From NCBI GenBank assembly GCA_024638765.1, contig JAHEJT010000011.1, forward strand, positions 1 to 59,683: a DNA stretch of 59,683 bases, written 5' to 3'. Positions 30,717 through 40,050 of the stretch are shown piece by piece (the first letter of the stretch is position 1; each line of letters starts with the position of its first letter). Below the pieces are notes generated by a model. The model searched no databases. It was not told the DNA's origin and worked only from the letters and a program-made list of their open reading frames with translations. Source of the stretch: Verrucomicrobiales bacterium (GTDB taxonomy: Bacteria; Verrucomicrobiota; Verrucomicrobiia; Verrucomicrobiales; DEV007). The translations under genes were made by a program, and so were the position numbers.

Positions 30717-31500
30717 GAAACGGGCCAAATTCATTCTCAATGCGTATCGGCCCAATCAGAGCGACCGCGATGACCCCGAGATCCGTGAAGCTTTGGCCCT
30801 GGTGCGTGAGGACTCCGAGTTGCGGTCCTGGTTCGAGGAGCAGTTACGGTTCGACCGGGAAGTGGTGCGCGCGCTGGAGGAGATCCCGGTTCCTGGAGAT
30901 CTCTACGACAACATTTTGCACGGGGTCGACGTGAGCCGGGAAGATGCCGCCGGCGGCAGCGGATTCCGGTGGGCGACGGCGGTCAGCGCTCTGGCCGCGG
31001 TGATCCTGATTGGAGTCTTTGCGGGGCTGGCGGGATGGTTGCCATTGGGGGATCGTGAAAATGAGAGCGGCTGGCAGGGGGCGATCCTGGCGGCGGTTCT
31101 GGATTTGACCAAGGGACGTTCGCAGCTGGACCTGGTGAACGCCGGTCACACGGAGGTTTACGGCTGGTTGCAGGCTGTGGAGCCTTCCCTGGAGAGTGCC
31201 CTCGCGTTACGCGCGGAGGTCGGAGGCGCCTTCGGATGCAAGGAAGTGCATTCTGAGGACGGTCTGGTTACGATCGTTTGTTTTGAGCGCGATGGACGCA
31301 TGTTCCATCTCGCATCTTATCGGCTCGGGACCGGGGAGAATCTCCCGGGACCGGCGCAGCCCGCCGTGCAGCGGATGGATCAATGGCTGGCGGCGGTCTG
31401 GAGCAGCGGGGAGTTCGCGCACATGTTGCTCACTTCGGAGGAGGGTATCGATCCCGATGCGATCCGCAGGGTCGCGCGGAGCGTTTCCGCCTCGGCGTAA
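30709..31500 (+). CDS. Putative anti-sigma factor (single-span membrane protein)
   Basis: This 263-residue protein starts at the ATG at 30709, preceded by AAGGAAGGAG. Residues about 1-70 form a charged cytoplasmic helix-rich region (DDPEIREALALVREDSELRS). A transmembrane helix follows (about 88-110, ATAVSALAAVILIGVFAGLA), then an outer domain of about 150 residues with a single Cys pair. I infer an anti-sigma role from the coupled position behind an ECF sigma gene and from the topology; no zinc-binding HxxxCxxC motif is visible, so it would belong to another anti-sigma class. Confidence 0.75.
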   Translation: MDKKRAKFILNAYRPNQSDRDDPEIREALALVREDSELRSWFEEQLRFDREVVRALEEIPVPGDLYDNILHGVDVSREDAAGGSGFRWATAVSALAAVILIGVFAGLAGWLPLGDRENESGWQGAILAAVLDLTKGRSQLDLVNAGHTEVYGWLQAVEPSLESALALRAEVGGAFGCKEVHSEDGLVTIVCFERDGRMFHLASYRLGTGENLPGPAQPAVQRMDQWLAAVWSSGEFAHMLLTSEEGIDPDAIRRVARSVSASA

Positions 31501-31662
31501 GCGGCAGGCAGGGGAGATCGGGATTTTGTTCTTAAAAGCGGCCAGGTGCTATCCTCCCCCGGCCGAGGGGCGGATTCCAAGGGGGCGGCACGCAACTCTT
31601 TTTTCTTGGAGGCGTATCGGGAGAAGTGCTTGAATGCTCATCTGCAATTCCCACTTCACCTC

Positions 31663-32856
31663 ATGAGATTCCTCCCAAAACCACTCAAGACACTTCTCGC
31701 AGTAATCTGTTTTTTCCAGGCAGCCGCCGAAGCCCAGGCTAACGATCTCGAAGCCGTGAAGTTGGTGCGGGCATTCGAGAATCTGGAACTGCCTTTGCCG
31801 GTAAGCGTGGTGGTGCCTCCGGACGGGAGCGGCCGGCAATTCCTGATTTTGCAGGGAGGTAAAATCGTGATCTTGCCGGAGAATGACGCAAGTGCGAAGC
31901 CGGAGGTATTCCTGGACATCTCGGACCGCCAACTCATCGAGAAAGCTTTCGAAGAGGGATTATTGGGGTTGGCATTTCACCCGCGCTTTGCGGAGAACGG
32001 AAAGTTTTACATTTATTACACCATGCAGGATCCCAAGCAGAGTGTCGTGAGTGAAATGCGGGTTTCAGGAGCAGACTCCAACCGGGCGGATCCGGATTCG
32101 GAAAGAGTCCTGCTCGAGGTGGCCCAGCCCTTCTGGAATCATAACTCCGGGAACCTTCTCTTCGGTCCGGATGGATATCTCTACATTTGTTTCGGGGACG
32201 GCGGAAAACGCGATGATCCCTTGAACCTGGCCCAGAATCTCTTCGTGCTGAACGGCAAGGTGCTGCGGATTGACGTGGACACCAGGGCGGGACATCGGGA
32301 GTACGGGATCCCGGATGACAATCCGTTCGTGGGGATGGAGGGGACACGTCCTGAGATTTTCGCTTACGGATTTCGGAATCCGTGGGGCGTACATTTCGAT
32401 ACGGAGAACGACCTATTCTGGTGCGCCGACGTGGGTCAGGATTTGTGGGAGGAGATCGATCTCGTGGTCAAGGGAGGGAATTACGGATGGAGTTACCGCG
32501 AAGGCGCGCGAAAATTTGCGCAGAAAAATTTGTCGGCCCCACCGGACGCGGAGTTTATCGAGCCGATCCACGAATACAGTCACGCCGACGGTTTGAGCAT
32601 TACCGGCGGATTTGTTTACCGGGGCTCACGCGTGCCTCGACTGACGGGATATTACATATACGGAGACTTTATTTCCGGGCGGATCTGGGCGCTGCGCTAT
32701 GATCCGGCGGCGGAGGCGGTGGTGGAGAACCACCTGATTTTTGAGCGGCCGGAAGGCGAGGATAAGAAAGCCTACAAGTTCACGGCTTTCTGTGAAGACC
32801 CGGAGGGCGAGATTCTCGTGCTGACGCACGCCGGGAAGGTATACAGGGTGGAGTGA
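31663..32856 (+). CDS. Sorbosone/glucose dehydrogenase-like beta-propeller (PQQ type)
   Basis: This exported 397-residue protein has a signal peptide (PLKTLLAVICFFQAAAEAQA). It follows the GSDH-family six-bladed propeller: GLLGLAFHPRFAENGKFYIY, NHNSGNLLFGPDGYLYICFG, GDGGKRDDPLNLAQ, GKVLRIDVD, EIFAYGFRNPWGVHFD and GGNYGWSYREG. Such enzymes oxidise aldoses or related sugars in the periplasm with PQQ; several family members instead bind sugars without activity. The ATG at 31663 was chosen for its signal peptide. Related proteins often sit in carbohydrate loci of this phylum, as here. Confidence 0.9.
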   Translation: MRFLPKPLKTLLAVICFFQAAAEAQANDLEAVKLVRAFENLELPLPVSVVVPPDGSGRQFLILQGGKIVILPENDASAKPEVFLDISDRQLIEKAFEEGLLGLAFHPRFAENGKFYIYYTMQDPKQSVVSEMRVSGADSNRADPDSERVLLEVAQPFWNHNSGNLLFGPDGYLYICFGDGGKRDDPLNLAQNLFVLNGKVLRIDVDTRAGHREYGIPDDNPFVGMEGTRPEIFAYGFRNPWGVHFDTENDLFWCADVGQDLWEEIDLVVKGGNYGWSYREGARKFAQKNLSAPPDAEFIEPIHEYSHADGLSITGGFVYRGSRVPRLTGYYIYGDFISGRIWALRYDPAAEAVVENHLIFERPEGEDKKAYKFTAFCEDPEGEILVLTHAGKVYRVE

Positions 32857-32899
32857 GTGGGCGGACCGGGGAGCCTTTGGCAAACCTGGGAAGTCTTTC

Positions 32900-32920
32900 G
32901 GGCAGGTTGGAAACCTGCCC
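32900..32920. repeat. Hairpin element between convergent genes
   Basis: A 9-bp stem (GGGCAGGTT at 32900-32908, AACCTGCCC at 32912-32920) with a 3-nt loop lies between two convergent genes, four bases from the stop codon at 32925. I recall this GGCAGGTT...AACCTGCC palindrome as a widespread dispersed repeat. It could stop transcription from both sides, but there is no T-tract on either strand. Confidence 0.7.
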
Positions 32921-32924
32921 CACT

Positions 32925-33893
32925 TTAAAGGTCCACGGTGCGAGCTTCGGCGATGGAGGTTTCGCAGGCCTCGATGATGCGCAGGCAGACGGCGGCGTCG
33001 TCGAGTGAAGAGAGCGGCGGCGCACCTTTGGCGATGCAGTCTTGCACGAAGTGGGCGACCTCGTTATCGATGCCGGACTGGTAAGCCGACCAGGTGTGGG
33101 CGTGGACGGGTCCGGGCATATTTTCCACCCAATCGCGGTAACTGAAGCGGGTGGCGCCCCCTGTGCCGATGACCTTCACCACGAAAGTCCACGGATCCGA
33201 GGCATTGTCGTCGGCGGCGAAGCTGGCGCTGAAGTGGGCGAGTGCGCCCGATTTCATTTTGAGGTTCGCCATGGCGAGATCTTCTTCCCGGAAATCTTCG
33301 TAATGAATGACCGAGCTGAGGGCGGAAAGGCTCTGGGGCAGGCCGGCCAGATAGAGAAGGATATAACAGTGGTGGGTGAGAATGTGGCGGATAACGCCGG
33401 GATACCGTCGCGCGATTTCTTCCGGGTGATGAATGTTGTAGAGGATATGCACGGAGACGAGGTCGCCGAGTTTTCCGGATCCGAGGAGGTTCCTGGTGCG
33501 TTGGATGCCGGGCTCGTAGATGTAATTGTGTCCCGGCATGGCGACGACCCCGCGGGCAGCCGCGGCGTCACGCAATTTATCGATTTCTGCCAGGGTGGGC
33601 GCCACCGGTTTTTCGATGAGGACATGTTTTCCGGCGTCGATAGCCTGGAGGGCGTATTGCGTGTGACTTTCGAGGTTGGTGAGGATGAGGACCGCGTCGA
33701 TGCCGGGGTCGGAAACCAGCGCTTCCGGATCGGGATAGACCCGGCAGCCGAAGCGCGCCGCTTTGTCGCGGTTCAATGCTTCATCGATGCTCCAAAGACC
33801 GGCGAGTTCCGCTCCCGGGCATTTCTCCACCGCTTGGGAGTGGAGGAGGGAAACGTCTCCGGCGCCGATAAATCCTATCTTGACGGGCTCCAT
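32925..33893 (-). CDS. Gfo/Idh/MocA-family oxidoreductase
   Basis: This 322-residue NAD(P)-dependent sugar oxidoreductase has the Rossmann start EPVKIGFIGAGDVSLLHSQA, the family motif GKHVLIEKPVAPTLAEI with the catalytic-area Lys-Pro, and PGHNYIYEPGIQRTRNLL in the substrate domain. The ATG at 33893 gives the expected N-terminus; the open frame further upstream (to 34172) overlaps the divergent gene and is not real. It diverges from another Gfo/Idh/MocA gene at 34051, sharing a 157-bp control region. Substrate unknown; myo-inositol, sugar or uronate-type compounds are usual. Confidence 0.92.
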   Translation of the reverse strand: MEPVKIGFIGAGDVSLLHSQAVEKCPGAELAGLWSIDEALNRDKAARFGCRVYPDPEALVSDPGIDAVLILTNLESHTQYALQAIDAGKHVLIEKPVAPTLAEIDKLRDAAAARGVVAMPGHNYIYEPGIQRTRNLLGSGKLGDLVSVHILYNIHHPEEIARRYPGVIRHILTHHCYILLYLAGLPQSLSALSSVIHYEDFREEDLAMANLKMKSGALAHFSASFAADDNASDPWTFVVKVIGTGGATRFSYRDWVENMPGPVHAHTWSAYQSGIDNEVAHFVQDCIAKGAPPLSSLDDAAVCLRIIEACETSIAEARTVDL

Positions 33894-34050
33894 TTTGGTC
33901 TTGGATGCTTCGGGATTTAAGACAGACTGCCCGTCGCGCAAGCGATTGACAAGTTCCTGCAGCGCTATTTGCCGAGCCCGTGGAAGGCGGGACGATGAAC
34001 AAGGTTTTTCGTAATATACCGGATTAGGAGAGAGGACCGATACACGATTT

Positions 34051-35019
34051 ATGAGTGAGAGATTACGGTGGGGCATTCTTGGGACGGGGATGATCGCAAG
34101 GAAATTTGCGGGAGAGTTGCCTGAATCCGGGACGGGGGTTTTGGCGGCCACGGCGTCGCGTGCGTTGGACAAAGCGGAGGAGTTCGTGAGGGATTTCGAG
34201 GGAAGGGCGCATGGGAGTTATGACGAACTCCTGGAGGACGTGGATGTGGACGCGGTTTACATCTCGCTGCCCAACGGGATGCATAAAGAATGGTCGATCA
34301 AGACGATGGAAGCGGGGAAGCACGTGCTTTGTGAAAAACCGTTGGCGGGCAACGCGAAGGACGCGGAGGAAATGTTCACGATTTCTGAAAAGACGGGAAA
34401 AATCTTGATCGAGGCGTTCATGTACCGGGCGGCGCCCGGCACGGAAGAACTGATCCGCGCGGTGCGATCCGGTGTGATCGGGGAACCTCGGCTGATCCGG
34501 ACAAATTTCACTTTCTGCCGCGAAGCCAATCCGAAAGACGCGCGTTATCATCCCGAGCAGTCGGGGGGTTCACTCATGGACGTGGGATGTTACTGCGTGA
34601 ATTTTGCGCGCGCCTTGGCGGGGAGGGAACCGACAGACATGGAAGCGATGGCACACCTGCATCCGATGGGGGTAGACGATTACGCTGCGGGGGTGTTGCG
34701 ATTCGGGGACGGCTTACTGGTGACATTCACTTGCGGCATGACCGTGGAATCGGATGCCTCGACCCATATCGCGGGGACCGACGGCCGGATTGACGTCGAT
34801 GCGTTCTGGTTTAACGAGAGCGGATTCCGGTTGACCAAGGTGGGCCAGAGCGAGGTCGTGGGCACGGAGAGAGACCGGGGACTTTATGCCTTGGAAGCAG
34901 ACGCATTCGCCGCGGCGGTGGCGGGCGAGGCCGAGCCGTGGATTTCGAAGGAGGACAGCCTGGGAAACATGCGGGCGCTGGATGAATTGCGCCGGAAGGC
35001 CGGGGTGCCGCTGGGATAG
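34051..35019 (+). CDS. Gfo/Idh/MocA-family oxidoreductase
   Basis: This 322-residue enzyme is of the subgroup that includes NADP-dependent D-xylose dehydrogenases and dimeric dihydrodiol dehydrogenases. It shows LRWGILGTGMIARKFAGEL, AVYISLPNGMHKEWSIK, GKHVLCEKPLAGNAKDAEE, EAFMYRAAPGTEEL and GGSLMDVGCYCVNFARAL. The EKPL and MDVGCY motifs carry the conserved catalytic-region Lys and the Asp/Tyr of the family. GGAGAGAGG precedes the ATG at a rather long distance. The Na+ symporter gene starts 54 bp downstream after a heptad array and is probably cotranscribed, which suggests that the transported solute feeds this enzyme. Confidence 0.92.
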   Translation: MSERLRWGILGTGMIARKFAGELPESGTGVLAATASRALDKAEEFVRDFEGRAHGSYDELLEDVDVDAVYISLPNGMHKEWSIKTMEAGKHVLCEKPLAGNAKDAEEMFTISEKTGKILIEAFMYRAAPGTEELIRAVRSGVIGEPRLIRTNFTFCREANPKDARYHPEQSGGSLMDVGCYCVNFARALAGREPTDMEAMAHLHPMGVDDYAAGVLRFGDGLLVTFTCGMTVESDASTHIAGTDGRIDVDAFWFNESGFRLTKVGQSEVVGTERDRGLYALEADAFAAAVAGEAEPWISKEDSLGNMRALDELRRKAGVPLG

Positions 35020-35034
35020 CCGCCTCCCGGCGGC

Positions 35035-35062
35035 GAAGATGGAAGATGGAAGATGGAAGATA
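35035..35062. repeat. 7-bp tandem array (GAAGATG type)
   Basis: Four heptads are in register (GAAGATG three times, then GAAGATA) in the gap between the oxidoreductase and the symporter genes, ending 10 bp before the next ATG. The following AAGGGGATG may act as the symporter's ribosome-binding site. Confidence 0.85.
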
Positions 35063-35072
35063 AGGGGATGCA

Positions 35073-36926
35073 ATGAACGTATTAACGACTTTTGATCTGT
35101 TTATATTTTCCGGTTCACTGATCCTGGTGATGGGGTTGGGTCTGTGGGCCGGGCGCAAGGAGGAAGATTCAGAGGATTATTTTCTCGCCGGCAGGAACGC
35201 GCGCTGGTGGGGGGTAGCGGGTTCCATTTTCGGCTCCAATGTCTCGGCCAATCACATCGTCGGCATGATGGGGGTGGGATTCAGCGTTGGCTTCGCGCAG
35301 AGCCATTTTGAGATCAGTGCCATCTTCGGGTTGTTGCTCTTGTGTTACGGGTTTCTTCCAGTTTACCGGAAGCTGAATCTTTACACCTTGAGTGAATACA
35401 TGAGCCGGCGGTATGACGACCGCAGCCGCGTGGCTTACGCGATCATCATGGTGATCGTCATCGTCGTGATCCAGATGGTGCCGGGATTCTATATCGGGTC
35501 GCGGTCGCTGAATATTCTCTTGCAGGAGGAGCCGGGTCCGGTGGATCCGACTTATTACAAGCTGGGGATCGTGCTGATGGCGCTGGTCACGGGGACCTAT
35601 ACCATCATCGGTGGACTGAAGGCGGTGATCGTGACGGACGTGCTGCAGTCGATCCTGATGCTGGTGGGGGCCGTCATCGTGGGCGCCCTGGTTTTCAGCC
35701 AGGCGGAAATCGGCGGCTGGGGGGGAATGCGGGAGATCGATGCCGCGGCGGATGCGATGGGGCAGGGCAAGATGCACCTTTATCTCCCGGCGGATCACGG
35801 CCAACTGCCCTGGACCGGAGTTTTATCGGGATTGATGATCCTCCATTTCTATTATTGGGGCACTAACCAGTTCATCGTGCAGCGCGCCCTGGCCGCGCGG
35901 AGTGACCGGGAGGCGCGCCTCGGCATCATCCTGGCAGGATTTTTCAAACTGCTCATTCCGTTCATGTCCATTGGAGGCGGGATCGCGGCGTTTTATCTTT
36001 TCAGGGAACGCGGAATGGAAGTGGCGCAGGATGCCGCGTTCACGGTTTTGCTCAAAGAGATCGTGGCCCCGGTGGGATTCGGAGTGGTGGGTCTCGTGGC
36101 GGCGGGATTGATTGGAGCGATTCTTTCGAGCCTGGACTCCATGATGAATTCCGGGGCGACCATAGTGACGATGGATTTTTACAAGCGGTATATCAATCCG
36201 GACGCGGACGAGCACAAGCTGGTGCTGGTGGGCCGGATCTGGATCGCAATTTTCCTGGTAGCGGCGGCAGTCATTTGCATTTTTACGATGGATCCAAACT
36301 CGAAGGAAAGTTTCTTCCTGCACATCGCGAGCCACCAGTCCAAACTTATAGCGGGTGTCGTGGTGGCGTTTGCCTTGGGAATGTTCTGGAAGCGGGCGAC
36401 GGCGGCGGGGGCGATAGTGGCGATTCTCGCGGGAGTGGCATGCTCTTACGGATTGCCCCCCCTTTACGCGGCGACACTGGGCGCGGAAGGGGCTTTCTTT
36501 GGTGAGCAACTGAACTTCATGCACAGTGTCTTTCTGGCCGCCGTGATTTCAACAGTGTTGCACGTCACGGTGAGCCTGATGACTCAACCGGACGCGGAGA
36601 AAAGCAAGATGACGTGGACGGAGCTCGGGGGTCACGACCCATCGAAGGTGAAGCGGGCGGGCAAACTGATTTTGATTGGCCTGGGAGTGCTGGCGGTGCT
36701 GGCAATCTTGATGGCGAAAGCGGGGTTATCCCCGGCGGTAGCGGGAGGAGTCGGGGGATTCCTGGTATTCGGCGCTTTTCTGACGTCGGCGCTGGATGCG
36801 GTGCGTCGTGCCAAGGCCGGGGAAGCGAGCCTGGAAGAGTGTCAGCCGGTCTTGTGGAAAGAAGACCGCTTCTGGGCGGGGCTCTTGTGCGGGACCGCGG
36901 TGTTTTTGATGTATTATTTTTACTGA
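35073..36926 (+). CDS. Sodium:solute symporter (SSS family)
   Basis: This 617-residue transporter of the SGLT/PutP superfamily has around 14-15 transmembrane helices. Family features are DYFLAGRNARWWGVAGSIFG, NVSANHIVGMMGVGFSVGFA, LYTLSEYMSRRYDDRSRV, GLKAVIVTDVLQSILMLVGA and GLIGAILSSLDSMMNSGAT, the last containing the Na2-site serines. It would import a sugar, uronate or other organic solute with Na+ across the inner membrane. Verrucomicrobial polysaccharide loci often use such symporters. It probably forms one unit with the upstream oxidoreductase. Confidence 0.95.
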   Translation: MNVLTTFDLFIFSGSLILVMGLGLWAGRKEEDSEDYFLAGRNARWWGVAGSIFGSNVSANHIVGMMGVGFSVGFAQSHFEISAIFGLLLLCYGFLPVYRKLNLYTLSEYMSRRYDDRSRVAYAIIMVIVIVVIQMVPGFYIGSRSLNILLQEEPGPVDPTYYKLGIVLMALVTGTYTIIGGLKAVIVTDVLQSILMLVGAVIVGALVFSQAEIGGWGGMREIDAAADAMGQGKMHLYLPADHGQLPWTGVLSGLMILHFYYWGTNQFIVQRALAARSDREARLGIILAGFFKLLIPFMSIGGGIAAFYLFRERGMEVAQDAAFTVLLKEIVAPVGFGVVGLVAAGLIGAILSSLDSMMNSGATIVTMDFYKRYINPDADEHKLVLVGRIWIAIFLVAAAVICIFTMDPNSKESFFLHIASHQSKLIAGVVVAFALGMFWKRATAAGAIVAILAGVACSYGLPPLYAATLGAEGAFFGEQLNFMHSVFLAAVISTVLHVTVSLMTQPDAEKSKMTWTELGGHDPSKVKRAGKLILIGLGVLAVLAILMAKAGLSPAVAGGVGGFLVFGAFLTSALDAVRRAKAGEASLEECQPVLWKEDRFWAGLLCGTAVFLMYYFY

Positions 36927-36956
36927 TCGCACTGGACCGCATTGGACGACGAAGGC

Positions 36957-36980
36957 GGCAATGACGAAGCATTGCCCTCC
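36957..36980. repeat. GGCAATG hairpin element (copy 1)
   Basis: The stem GGCAATG (36957-36963) pairs with CATTGCC (36970-36976) around the loop ACGAAG and is followed by CTCC. It begins 30 bp after the symporter stop codon. Related copies are at 40055-40079 and 43479-43503. The remaining gap up to 37148 shows no gene. Confidence 0.75.
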
Positions 36981-37148
36981 AAGGGTGACCGTCGCATCGC
37001 AGGAGGGTTGCGCTTTGTCGCAACCGTTTTGCAGAGACAGCGGCAACGATACTGCCACTGCGCGGAGCGCATAACACAAGACCGAAGGCACCCTGCAGAG
37101 CGCGACAGAGTGGGGATAACGCGTTGCCCTCCACGGTTGAGTGGCGCC

Positions 37149-38690
37149 CTACCTTCTTGGAAAGCGGCGGGCTGCGTTGGTGGCCTGGGCGTCCTGGGTG
37201 CGGACGTATTGGGTGGCGGGATCGATGTCGGGCTGGACGTCCCATGAAGCGGCGCCTGTTTCCGTGGTAAGGCGATGGAGCCGGCGGCGGCGTTGCTGCG
37301 AGGCGAGGATGGCTTCGCGCATGGCGGCCGGGTCGTAATTTTCGTGGACGATCGTTTTGAGGGATTGAAGGCGGTCGGCGTACGCAGGATCCTCGATACG
37401 GTTGACGGTTTCGTGCGCATCGGTTTCCAGATCAAAGAGGAGTTCGGGTTCCTCGTGGACATGCACGTATTTAAGCCGGTGCTGGATTGCGGCGCGCATC
37501 GGCTGGCAGACGCCTTCGCTGAAGTATTCCGTGAGGACGCCGCGACGGCCTCCGGCGTCTGCATCGCCGCGGAGGAAAGGCGTCAGTGAGGCGCCCCTTG
37601 TCTTGGCTCCCATCCCGGGGGGCAAAGGAAGGAAATGCGGCTGGTCCGCGCTGGCCCCCGCGAGATCAAGAAAGGTGGGGAAGAGATCGAGCAGGGAGAC
37701 TTCTTCCCCGACAGAATTACCGGCCGAGATTCCCGGGCCGGCAAAAATCAAGGGGACGCGGATGGAGTCTTCGAAAAAGGTGCGTTTGAACCACATCCCG
37801 TGTTCGCCGAGCATTTCACCGTGATCGGAAGTAACGACGACGACCGTGTTGTCCGCCAGGCCGAGGCGTTCGAGTTCGGCGACGAGTGTGCCGACTTGGT
37901 GATCGAAATAGCTGATCATGCCGAGGTATGCGTGCCGGGCGTTGCGGATGTGTTCTTCGCGGGGCGGATATTCATCGATCATGTGGTGGATCTGCAGCCA
38001 CTGATTGTAAGGGTGCATTTCGGCAAGCGGTTCGGCCGGGGCCGAGGGCATGGGAATTGCATCGTGGTCATACAGATCCCACCACTGCTGAGTGGTGGTG
38101 AAGGGGTCGTGCGGGTGGGTGTAACTGGCGCAAAGAAGAAACGGGGGCGCGTCCGGTTCTTCCCGGTGGCGGGCGAGCTCTCTGAGCGCTTCGAGGGCGC
38201 GGAAATGCACTTCTTCGTCGTAATCCAATTGCAGGTTCCAAGTGCAGAGGCCGGCAGTCTGCAGCTGGTCGACCGCGGTGCCGGGATTGTGGACGGGGCT
38301 TTCGTTCCAGTCGGGTGTCCACACATGGGTGGAAGGATAGATTTCCGTGGTGAGACGGCGTTGGAAGCCGTGGTGTTGCTCCGGCCCGATGAAGTGCATT
38401 TTTCCCGAGAGCCAGACCTCATAATCAGAGTCTGCGAGGCCGTTCATGAAGGTCGGGGTGCCGATTGGAAAATCGGCGCCATTATCGTAAGCGCCGATTT
38501 CGGATACGTGCCGGCCCGTGCACATGCTGGCGCGGGAGGGCGCGCAGATGGGCGAGTTGCAATAGGCGTGCGCAAAGACGGTGCCGCGGGCGGCGAGCGC
38601 ATCGAGGTGAGGAGTGTGCGCCGGCTCCAGCCAGCGAGGCGCGAGCTGGTCGGCCATGATAAAGAGGAAGTTGGGGCGGGAAGCGGGCAC
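37149..38690 (-). CDS. Choline-sulfatase-like sulfatase (BetC family)
   Basis: This 513-residue type I sulfatase has the N-terminal PNFLFIMADQLAPRWLEPA, the formylglycine site CAPSRASMCTGR near residue 49, GAYDNGADFP and SGKMHFIGPEQHHGF. It also has TTEIYPSTHVWTPDWN, THPHDPF and TSDHGEMLGEHGMW. The string from GKMHF to TPDW is characteristic of choline-sulfatases, as is the C-terminal SWDVQPDIDPATQYVR. It has no signal peptide, as for cytoplasmic BetC. The true substrate could be choline sulfate or another sulfate ester from the neighbouring polysaccharide locus. It needs a maturing enzyme, not present here. Its stop codon lies in an AAGGTAGGGCGC string shared with 8919. Confidence 0.9.
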   Translation of the reverse strand: MPASRPNFLFIMADQLAPRWLEPAHTPHLDALAARGTVFAHAYCNSPICAPSRASMCTGRHVSEIGAYDNGADFPIGTPTFMNGLADSDYEVWLSGKMHFIGPEQHHGFQRRLTTEIYPSTHVWTPDWNESPVHNPGTAVDQLQTAGLCTWNLQLDYDEEVHFRALEALRELARHREEPDAPPFLLCASYTHPHDPFTTTQQWWDLYDHDAIPMPSAPAEPLAEMHPYNQWLQIHHMIDEYPPREEHIRNARHAYLGMISYFDHQVGTLVAELERLGLADNTVVVVTSDHGEMLGEHGMWFKRTFFEDSIRVPLIFAGPGISAGNSVGEEVSLLDLFPTFLDLAGASADQPHFLPLPPGMGAKTRGASLTPFLRGDADAGGRRGVLTEYFSEGVCQPMRAAIQHRLKYVHVHEEPELLFDLETDAHETVNRIEDPAYADRLQSLKTIVHENYDPAAMREAILASQQRRRRLHRLTTETGAASWDVQPDIDPATQYVRTQDAQATNAARRFPRR

Positions 38691-38697
38691 GAATTAT

Positions 38698-38760
38698 TTA
38701 ACCGCGAAATACACAAAAAAGGCGAAAATTTTAACCGCAGAGCGCGCAGAGGACGCAGAA
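38698..38760. repeat. AACCGC(G/A) intergenic repeat (copy 1)
   Basis: Two blocks start with TTTAACCGC. The second reads AACCGCAGAGCGCGCAGAGG followed by ACGCAGAAG, a degenerate run of CGCAGAG units with a period of about nine. It lies between the divergent sulfatase and alginate-lyase genes. Further copies are at 41844-41943 and 43434-43470. Confidence 0.75.
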
Positions 38761-38822
38761 GTATGATGATTGGTACGGATTTGAAGGATTGAAAGCGAGC
38801 TTGAACCGGGGTGGAATGCGCT

Positions 38823-40040
38823 ATGGGGGTGGGGTTGAAAATACCAGTGGTGCTCTGGTTCGCGGCTGGGCTTTGTGATCTCCAGGGCCAGGAAGCGTTG
38901 CTGCTTTACCGTCGGGCGGATTTGGAGTTGGCGAAGGAGCGATTGGCTGCGGGTGACGAGGTGACGGCAGCCGCTTACCAGGACGTGTTGGATGACGCCC
39001 GGAAGTGGCTGCAAGCGGAGCGCTACAGCGTTGTGGACAAGGATCTTTTGCCTGAGAGCGGGGACCGGCACGATTATTTGAGTGTCGCGCCCTATTGGTG
39101 GCCGAATCCAGAGACGGAGGATGGGCTGCCTTATATTCGCCGGGACGGGGAGGTAAATCCTGCGAGTCGAGCGGAGCGTGCAGCGGACAAGGAGAGGCTT
39201 CTCGATTTCACGGGAGGGGTGCAGACACTGGTAATGGCGTGGTATTTCAGCGGGGAAAAAGCCTACGCAGAGAAGGCCGGGGAAATGCTGCGGGTGTGGT
39301 TTTTGAACAAGGACACTCGGATGAATCCGAACCTGGAGCACGCGCAATTGCGGCGTGGTCACAAGACAGGGCGATCGGGTGTGCTCGAGGGCCGGGCGTT
39401 TTTCCGCGTCCTGGATTCCTCGAGACTTCTTTCGGGGGCTCCGGGATGGCCGGGAGGCGACGCGAGCGCGCTGCGGAAATGGTTTGAGGAATATCTCGAT
39501 TGGCTCGTCGAGAGCGAAATGGGGCGATGGGAAAGCGAGAGCCCGAACAATCATGGCACCTGGTATGACGCGCAGGTGTTGGCGCTGGCGCTTTACGTCG
39601 GGGACGAGGAGATCGCGCGGGGAGCCCTTGGGAGTTGGCGAGGGCGATGGGATTCCCAGATTGCCGATGATGGTTCCCAGCCACTGGAACTGAATCGGAC
39701 GTTGAGCCTGGATTACAGCATTTTCAATCTTGTCGGGCATTTTTACGCCTGGCGTCTCGCGGAGCGATTGGGCGGGGCCCCCGGTTCGGGTGGCAAAGAT
39801 CGCCTGGAGGAAGCGATCGATTTTCTGACGCCGGCGCTGTATGGGGAATCGAAGTGGAAGGGAAAACAGATTAAGCCGCTGAAGACGGAGCCGTTGCTGG
39901 AGCTGGTCCGGTTCGCGGAGCGGACAGTCCCCAGTGCGATCGACGAGGAAAAAGTGGCGGCGCTGGCTCCGCAAGAAGAGGACGACCGGGAGGCGATCCG
40001 GGAGAGCCGTTTCCAGCTTTTACTGCCCCGGTTGGACTGA
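38823..40040 (+). CDS. Alginate lyase-family protein (PL5-type fold)
   Basis: This exported 405-residue protein has a short signal peptide (VGLKIPVVLWFAAGLCDLQG). It matches the alginate_lyase (PF05426) family: SVAPYWWPNPETEDGLPYIR near residue 90, NNHGTWYDAQVLALALY near 240 with the catalytic-type Asn-His pair, and ELNRTLSLDYSIFNL near 290. The fold is an alpha/alpha barrel that cleaves uronate-containing chains by beta-elimination. The actual polymer may be alginate or another uronate polysaccharide. The ATG at 38823 was preferred to the GTG at 38811. It stands between sulfatase and isomerase genes, which supports a polysaccharide-degrading role. Confidence 0.88.
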   Translation: MGVGLKIPVVLWFAAGLCDLQGQEALLLYRRADLELAKERLAAGDEVTAAAYQDVLDDARKWLQAERYSVVDKDLLPESGDRHDYLSVAPYWWPNPETEDGLPYIRRDGEVNPASRAERAADKERLLDFTGGVQTLVMAWYFSGEKAYAEKAGEMLRVWFLNKDTRMNPNLEHAQLRRGHKTGRSGVLEGRAFFRVLDSSRLLSGAPGWPGGDASALRKWFEEYLDWLVESEMGRWESESPNNHGTWYDAQVLALALYVGDEEIARGALGSWRGRWDSQIADDGSQPLELNRTLSLDYSIFNLVGHFYAWRLAERLGGAPGSGGKDRLEEAIDFLTPALYGESKWKGKQIKPLKTEPLLELVRFAERTVPSAIDEEKVAALAPQEEDDREAIRESRFQLLLPRLD

Positions 40041-40050
40041 GGGTTAGGGG

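Noticed and set aside
33946-33973. TTGACA promoter in the divergent region between the two oxidoreductases
   Set aside because: TTGACA is present at 33946-33951, but no acceptable -10 lies 16-18 bp downstream.
36927-37148. Small gene between symporter and sulfatase
   Set aside because: The frames here are short, Arg-rich and run across the repeat hairpin; no start signal or family resemblance was seen.
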